A stretch of DNA of 64,000 nt, taken from the NCBI GenBank assembly GCA_964449835.1, contig CAYVBZ010000002.1, positions 15,120-79,119 of the forward strand, given 5' to 3'. The notes under the pieces were generated by a model. That model did no database searches, was not told the DNA's origin, and saw only the letters and a list, made by a program, of their open reading frames with translations. The DNA comes from JABDGC01 sp964449835 (GTDB lineage: Bacteria; Pseudomonadota; Gammaproteobacteria; DSM-16500). Made by a program: the position numbers and the translations under genes. Positions 60,487 to 64,000 of the stretch are shown here, piece by piece. Positions within the stretch are counted from its first letter, which is position 1, and each line of letters opens with the position of its first letter.

Positions 60487-61845
60487 ATGCTGGACCCGCC
60501 GCAAACAACCCGCTCTTTGGGAGCTCAGGAAAATATTTACACAGTCACCCAACTCAACCGAAAGGCCCGCCAAATTTTAGAGGGCAGTTTTGCTTCTGTC
60601 TGGGTCGAGGGGGAGCTCTCCAACTTCAAAGCCCACAGTTCCGGTCATTGGTATTTTTCCTTGAAAGATGCACAAGCCCAAATCAGCTGCGCGATGTTTC
60701 GCGGACAAAATCGCAGGATACAATTTCAACCCAAGGACGGTCTACATGTCAAAATACATGGTCAAGTCAGTTTATATGAAGGACGGGGCAATTATCAGCT
60801 TATTGCCGATACCATGGAAGAAGCCGGCCTCGGGCAGTTACAAAAAAAATTTGAAGCTTTAAAAAAGCGTCTGGCTGAAGCTGGGCTCTTTGATTCAGCC
60901 CATAAAAAACCGCTGCCCTTGATTCCTCAATGCATCGGCGTCATTACTTCGCCGACAGGGGCCGCAATTCGCGATATTTTAAGTGTCTTAAAGCGTCGCT
61001 TTCCCGGCCTTCCTGTGATCATTTACCCCACTCTGGTCCAAGGAAGCACCGCGGCGCCCTGTATTGTTAAAGCCATTCAAACCGCCAATCGGCGTAAAGA
61101 CTGTGACGTTTTAATTTTGTCTCGGGGCGGCGGCACACTGGAAGACTTATGGGCTTTTAACGAAGAAGTGGTAGCAGAGGCTATTTATCAAAGCGAATTG
61201 CCAATCATGAGCGGCATTGGTCATGAAATTGATTTTACCATCGCGGATTTTGTAGCGGACCAAAGGGCGCCCACGCCTTCTGCAGCAGCAGAACAGGTCG
61301 CGCCGGACCGTAGAGAATTATGGCTGACGCTGCAGCAAAATAAGAGACATTTGATAAAGCAAACGCAAGCCGTGCTAGGACCTTTAAAACAACAGCTGGA
61401 CTGGTCCCAAAAACGCTTGCAGCAACAGCATCCGAAGCGAAAATTAGCTGAGCAGGCCCAGTTGTTGGATATTTATGAAGTTAGTTTAATACGCTTGCAA
61501 ACCCAGGCTTTACAGCAACGCTCTGCCCTCTTAAAAACTTGTTCTGCAAAACTGCTTGGACTCACACCGGCCCATCTCATTCGTCAGCATTTACAGCAGC
61601 TTAGGCTGCAAGAAACGCAGTTCAAGAATAAAATTGCGATGGTCATTCATGAAAAACAATTACAACTGAGCAAAGCAGCTGGCACCTTAGATGCTTTGAG
61701 TCCCTTGGATACCTTAAAGCGTGGGTATGCGATTACGATGCGGCAAAAGGATGGGAAGATTGTGCGGTCGGCAGAGGAAGTGCGGAAGGGGGACAAGATC
61801 AATGTGCGATTGGCAAAAGGAACTCTGGACTGTTTGGTCGAATAA
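60487..61845 (+). CDS. xseA: Exodeoxyribonuclease VII large subunit
   Basis: 452 residues. The N-terminal OB fold has VWVEGELSNFKAHSSGHWYF near 38 and the catalytic domain has IGVITSPTGAAIRDILSVL near 155, LILSRGGGTLEDLWAFN near 210 and GIGHEIDFTIADFVADQRA near 242. A long helical region follows, ending with LKRGYAITMRQ. With XseB it degrades single-stranded DNA to oligonucleotides. AAAGGA lies six bases before the ATG, and TATAAT at 60461-60466 is a likely -10 element with a weak -35. Confidence 0.95.
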   Translation: MLDPPQTTRSLGAQENIYTVTQLNRKARQILEGSFASVWVEGELSNFKAHSSGHWYFSLKDAQAQISCAMFRGQNRRIQFQPKDGLHVKIHGQVSLYEGRGNYQLIADTMEEAGLGQLQKKFEALKKRLAEAGLFDSAHKKPLPLIPQCIGVITSPTGAAIRDILSVLKRRFPGLPVIIYPTLVQGSTAAPCIVKAIQTANRRKDCDVLILSRGGGTLEDLWAFNEEVVAEAIYQSELPIMSGIGHEIDFTIADFVADQRAPTPSAAAEQVAPDRRELWLTLQQNKRHLIKQTQAVLGPLKQQLDWSQKRLQQQHPKRKLAEQAQLLDIYEVSLIRLQTQALQQRSALLKTCSAKLLGLTPAHLIRQHLQQLRLQETQFKNKIAMVIHEKQLQLSKAAGTLDALSPLDTLKRGYAITMRQKDGKIVRSAEEVRKGDKINVRLAKGTLDCLVE

Positions 61846-61884
61846 ACCTCTCCCTTCACTAAGTCCTGTCCCTGACCCTTTCCT

Positions 61885-62265
61885 TTACTTAGCAGGTTTA
61901 CGTTTTCTTTTCGTTTTAACCAACCGCTTCGCTTTCCCCTGAAGCACCTTGGAAAGTTTTGCGCCAAATTCCTTTTCAAAGCGGGACAGCGCACGACCTA
62001 GAAGCTTTTGCTTGGCGATGACTTTTTGTTTGACCTGTTTTTCCACTTCCCCCGCTGCCTTGAGGTAGGCTTTGGCTTGGGCCATAATCTGTTTGCTCTT
62101 CATCTTTTTCAGATTAGCTGCCGCTTTCCTTTCATAAGCCCGGCCGAGGGCCGTCATCTTATGAAACATTTTCTTAAGCTGCCGAGCAGCGGCTTTTTCC
62201 TTGCGCCGCAGGACCGTGATTTTCTTTTTTAAACGACTAATTAAGATTTGATAGTTTTGGGGCAT
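61885..62265 (-). CDS. Small, very basic helical protein (histone-H1-like character)
   Basis: 126 residues from the ATG at 62265, with GGAGAG five bases upstream. About a third of the residues are Lys or Arg, with many Ala (for example AKAYLKAAGEVEKQVKQKV and a KRLVKTKRKRKPAK tail). It is predicted to be almost all helical, with heptad-like spacing. DNA or RNA binding is likely from charge; the family is not recognised, and it could also be a ribosome-associated or nucleoid protein. It is convergent with xseA. Confidence 0.68.
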   Translation of the reverse strand: MPQNYQILISRLKKKITVLRRKEKAAARQLKKMFHKMTALGRAYERKAAANLKKMKSKQIMAQAKAYLKAAGEVEKQVKQKVIAKQKLLGRALSRFEKEFGAKLSKVLQGKAKRLVKTKRKRKPAK

Positions 62266-62316
62266 GTTTGCTCTCCTTAGCAATTTTTATCCTTGGTCGG
62301 ATTAGGTCGGGGCCCT

Positions 62317-62423
62317 GTCACCCTGTATTTTTTTTCGTGCTCGCAAGCTCCGCGCGTAAAAAAATACGGGGTGCCACCCCATGTTCTATATTTTCTTGTC
62401 CCGCGGACCTGCCGCGGGACAAG
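62317..62423. terminator. Palindromic block with probable minus-strand terminator
   Basis: On the minus strand GGGGT-GGC-ACCCC (62380-62368) is followed by GTATTTTTTT, an acceptable intrinsic terminator for the small coiled-coil gene ending at 62439. It is one arm of a larger inverted repeat with CACCCTGTATTTTTTT at 62317. An adjacent perfect 12-bp hairpin (62395-62406 with 62412-62423) has no U-tract. Confidence 0.55.
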
Positions 62424-62438
62424 GTCACGAAAACAAGG

Positions 62439-62672
62439 CTAGGCGGCGTTTGCCTCTTCCTGAAGAAAACGTTCAGAGGAGGAAGAATCTGAAAGGAAGG
62501 TGGCATCCAGCAGGGCCATTAAATCTTGCAGTTTCCGGGAGTTATTGTCTTTCTCAGAGCGAAGCGCGTGATTATCTTGTCTTAATTGCTTCATTTCGTT
62601 GCGCAGCTTTTCCATTTCGGTCAAGAGATTCATGGTTTTTTCTTCTAGTTTTTGCAAAAGAGTTTCCGTCAT
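62439..62672 (-). CDS. Small coiled-coil protein, ZapB/TIGR02449-like
   Basis: 77 residues. Residues ~1-50 form a continuous coiled coil (LLQKLEEKTMNLLTEMEKLR, QLRQDNHALRSEKDN) with the spacing and length of ZapB-like cell-division proteins of the DUF904/TIGR02449 kind. A Ser-rich and acidic tail follows. AAAAAGGT directly precedes the ATG. A role at the division septum is only a family-level guess; any short coiled coil would look similar. Confidence 0.6.
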   Translation of the reverse strand: MTETLLQKLEEKTMNLLTEMEKLRNEMKQLRQDNHALRSEKDNNSRKLQDLMALLDATFLSDSSSSERFLQEEANAA

Positions 62673-62731
62673 ACCTTTTTTCCTTATCTATGATGAATGT
62701 TTAGATCATCTTAATCAATATTTTAGAAAAT

Positions 62732-64000
62732 TCAAATTATATTCTTAGGTCTTGGGATAAAAGCGATTGCCGCATCCGAGTCATCCAGATGAAACAAGCG
62801 TTCACCATAGGTTGGTTCTGCTTCCACAAAGCGATAATCTGGCAATAATTGTTGGAGCAAAGCACAGTAACGTTTGCGGCTAATAAAAATGACATTTTTG
62901 GGTTTTTCAGCCAAAAGCGGCCAAGCGCGCAAAAGTGAGGCCAAGGTTTGCTGCTCGCGCTCTCCCTCGACACCCAGAAAGGGGACTTGTGGCGGTAAAT
63001 GTAAATAAAAACTGATTTTGCTTTCTGGATCCAATAAGACAAACTGCCAGGCCTGCTCTGTTTTGGTTTCAGACAGGACCGTCTGTAGTTGCTCGGCGAA
63101 ATAGCGATGACCGCCGTTGGCATAAAACCAAGGCTGCAAAATTCCGAAAAAAGCGAAGAAGACTAAAAAAAAGAAAGCGACCAGTCGGCCAGACCATTTT
63201 TTTCTTTGGTTTTCAGCATAGAGCCAATCCGCTGTCAGCAAAATGCCAAAGGGGAGCATAGGCAACACATAGTAGCTGCGACGTGAGCCACTGGCGGTGA
63301 AAAAAACAAAGAGCACCAGCAAGGCCCAGGCGATCCATTTTGAATTCCAGCTCAAGTCCTTCCAGCGTTTTTTTAGACTGAGCAAAGCGGGCACAAAGAA
63401 GAGGGTCCAGGGTAAAAGGTAGATGGGCAAAAAGAGGAAGTAAGTATAGATCGGATCTTTATGATCAAAAGGCTGGAAGTAACGCAAGAAGTTTTCACGA
63501 TAAACAAGATAGAGCCCATTTTGACCATAATTGCCTCCATCCCAATAAGCAGAGATCCAGAAGGGCAGCATATAAACGAGGGCGGCTGGAATGAGCGCAA
63601 ACAAAATGCGCCAATTGAGATGTTTTTTCCAGCGGTTTTGGTACAAGAGATCAGGCAAAATAACCAGGAGCGGAACAACGGCGCCGACCAGCCCTTTACA
63701 AAGCGAGGTTACAGCGAGGACCAAATAGAAAACAGCATAATTAAACCCATTTATTTCATCCCGCTTTTCGAAATACCAATAGACCGCAAAAAGGGAGCCT
63801 GCCAAATTAAGTAGGTCTGCACTGCTCACCCGTGACCAGAAAATAAAGTAAAAAGTGGTTAAAAGTAGCCAGCCACAGAGTAGACCGAAGGTTTTATCCT
63901 TGAGACGCAAGCCGAGTCTATAGACTGACCAAACCGCCAGTAGGACCGCCATTGCAGAAGGTAAACGTAAAACCCAGGTATTTAGAGAGCGAGTGATGTC
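62732..64000 (-). CDS. ArnT/PMT-type membrane glycosyltransferase (cut by window edge)
   Basis: The frame is open to the last base; the residues before the internal ATG at 63952 (SLNTWVLRLPSAMAVLLAVW) continue the family pattern, so the start is outside the window. About eight membrane helices are visible, with SRVSSADLLNLAGSLFAVYW, LCKGLVGAVVPLLVILPDLL, and a periplasmic-type loop PFDHKDPIYTYFLFLPIYLLPW. SGSRRSYYVLPMLPFGILL matches the KRxxYxLPxxP-type block of ArnT/PMT_2 enzymes. A soluble domain of ~120 residues closes the protein. It should transfer a sugar from undecaprenyl phosphate to lipid A or another periplasmic acceptor; which sugar is not known. Confidence 0.82.
   Translation of the reverse strand, partial: DITRSLNTWVLRLPSAMAVLLAVWSVYRLGLRLKDKTFGLLCGWLLLTTFYFIFWSRVSSADLLNLAGSLFAVYWYFEKRDEINGFNYAVFYLVLAVTSLCKGLVGAVVPLLVILPDLLYQNRWKKHLNWRILFALIPAALVYMLPFWISAYWDGGNYGQNGLYLVYRENFLRYFQPFDHKDPIYTYFLFLPIYLLPWTLFFVPALLSLKKRWKDLSWNSKWIAWALLVLFVFFTASGSRRSYYVLPMLPFGILLTADWLYAENQRKKWSGRLVAFFFLVFFAFFGILQPWFYANGGHRYFAEQLQTVLSETKTEQAWQFVLLDPESKISFYLHLPPQVPFLGVEGEREQQTLASLLRAWPLLAEKPKNVIFISRKRYCALLQQLLPDYRFVEAEPTYGERLFHLDDSDAAIAFIPRPKNII

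Noticed and set aside
1..64000. CRISPR array
   Set aside because: No series of evenly spaced direct repeats was seen; the repeats present are palindromic REP/MITE-like elements.

Overview
The window looks like a gammaproteobacterial chromosome. The strongest evidence is the order corB, ffh, rpsP, rimM, trmD, rplS (44.3-50.8 kb), a typical gammaproteobacterial arrangement, plus guaB-guaA-tadA and xseA. An ankyrin-repeat protein, an RMD1/DUF155 protein and several orphan proteins with coiled-coil, strongly acidic or membrane character recall Legionellales-type host-associated gammaproteobacteria. That placement is an inference and was not tested by any search.

Region 1 (0-15.5 kb) is a surface-polysaccharide region on both strands. 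It holds a membrane glycosyltransferase cut by the window edge, two TIGR04372-type TPR glycosyltransferases, an MBOAT/SGNH O-acetylation pair, two OafA-type acyltransferases, a PhyH-type dioxygenase, a methyltransferase, a radical SAM protein with TPRs, a NovO/TylCIII-type sugar C-methyltransferase, and two broken DegT-type aminotransferases.

Region 2 (15.5-17.6 kb) is a recombination scar. In order it contains the 3' part of a GT2 gene, the right end and last 80 codons of an IS200/IS605-type TnpB, the 3' half of a tRNA-Thr(CGU) gene of the kind left at an island attachment site, two GGGTACACTT direct repeats, an AT-rich secreted sialate-O-acetylesterase-like gene, and an internal fragment of a second MBOAT gene.

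Region 3 (17.6-43.1 kb) lies almost entirely on the minus strand and is tightly packed, with repeated ATGA stop/start overlaps. The transcription order begins with metK, metH, metF, adenosine kinase and an L-2-hydroxyglutarate-oxidase-like gene. These are followed by gmhA, a kinase/nucleotidyltransferase with HldE domains in reversed order, a sugar-1-P nucleotidyltransferase, two epimerases/dehydratases, a second SIS isomerase, a split transketolase, a HAD hydrolase, a small-molecule phosphotransferase, methyltransferases, a dehydrogenase, a cupin and an SDR. Read together they suggest a dedicated route from pentose phosphates through sedoheptulose-7-P to an activated heptose or branched, C-methylated sugar. 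The S-adenosylmethionine cycle genes lie directly upstream.

Region 4 (43-64 kb) is mostly housekeeping: an ankyrin gene, an Mth938-like gene, corB, ffh, the ribosome/tRNA-modification operon with a near-consensus promoter, a large MscS-type channel, RMD1, tadA, guaA, guaB and xseA. Orphans of 494 aa (membrane), 849 aa (coiled coil with an acidic tract) and 126 aa (very basic) are interspersed. A second membrane glycosyltransferase runs off the right edge. Palindromic REP/MITE-like elements occur throughout, and several are read as coding sequence.
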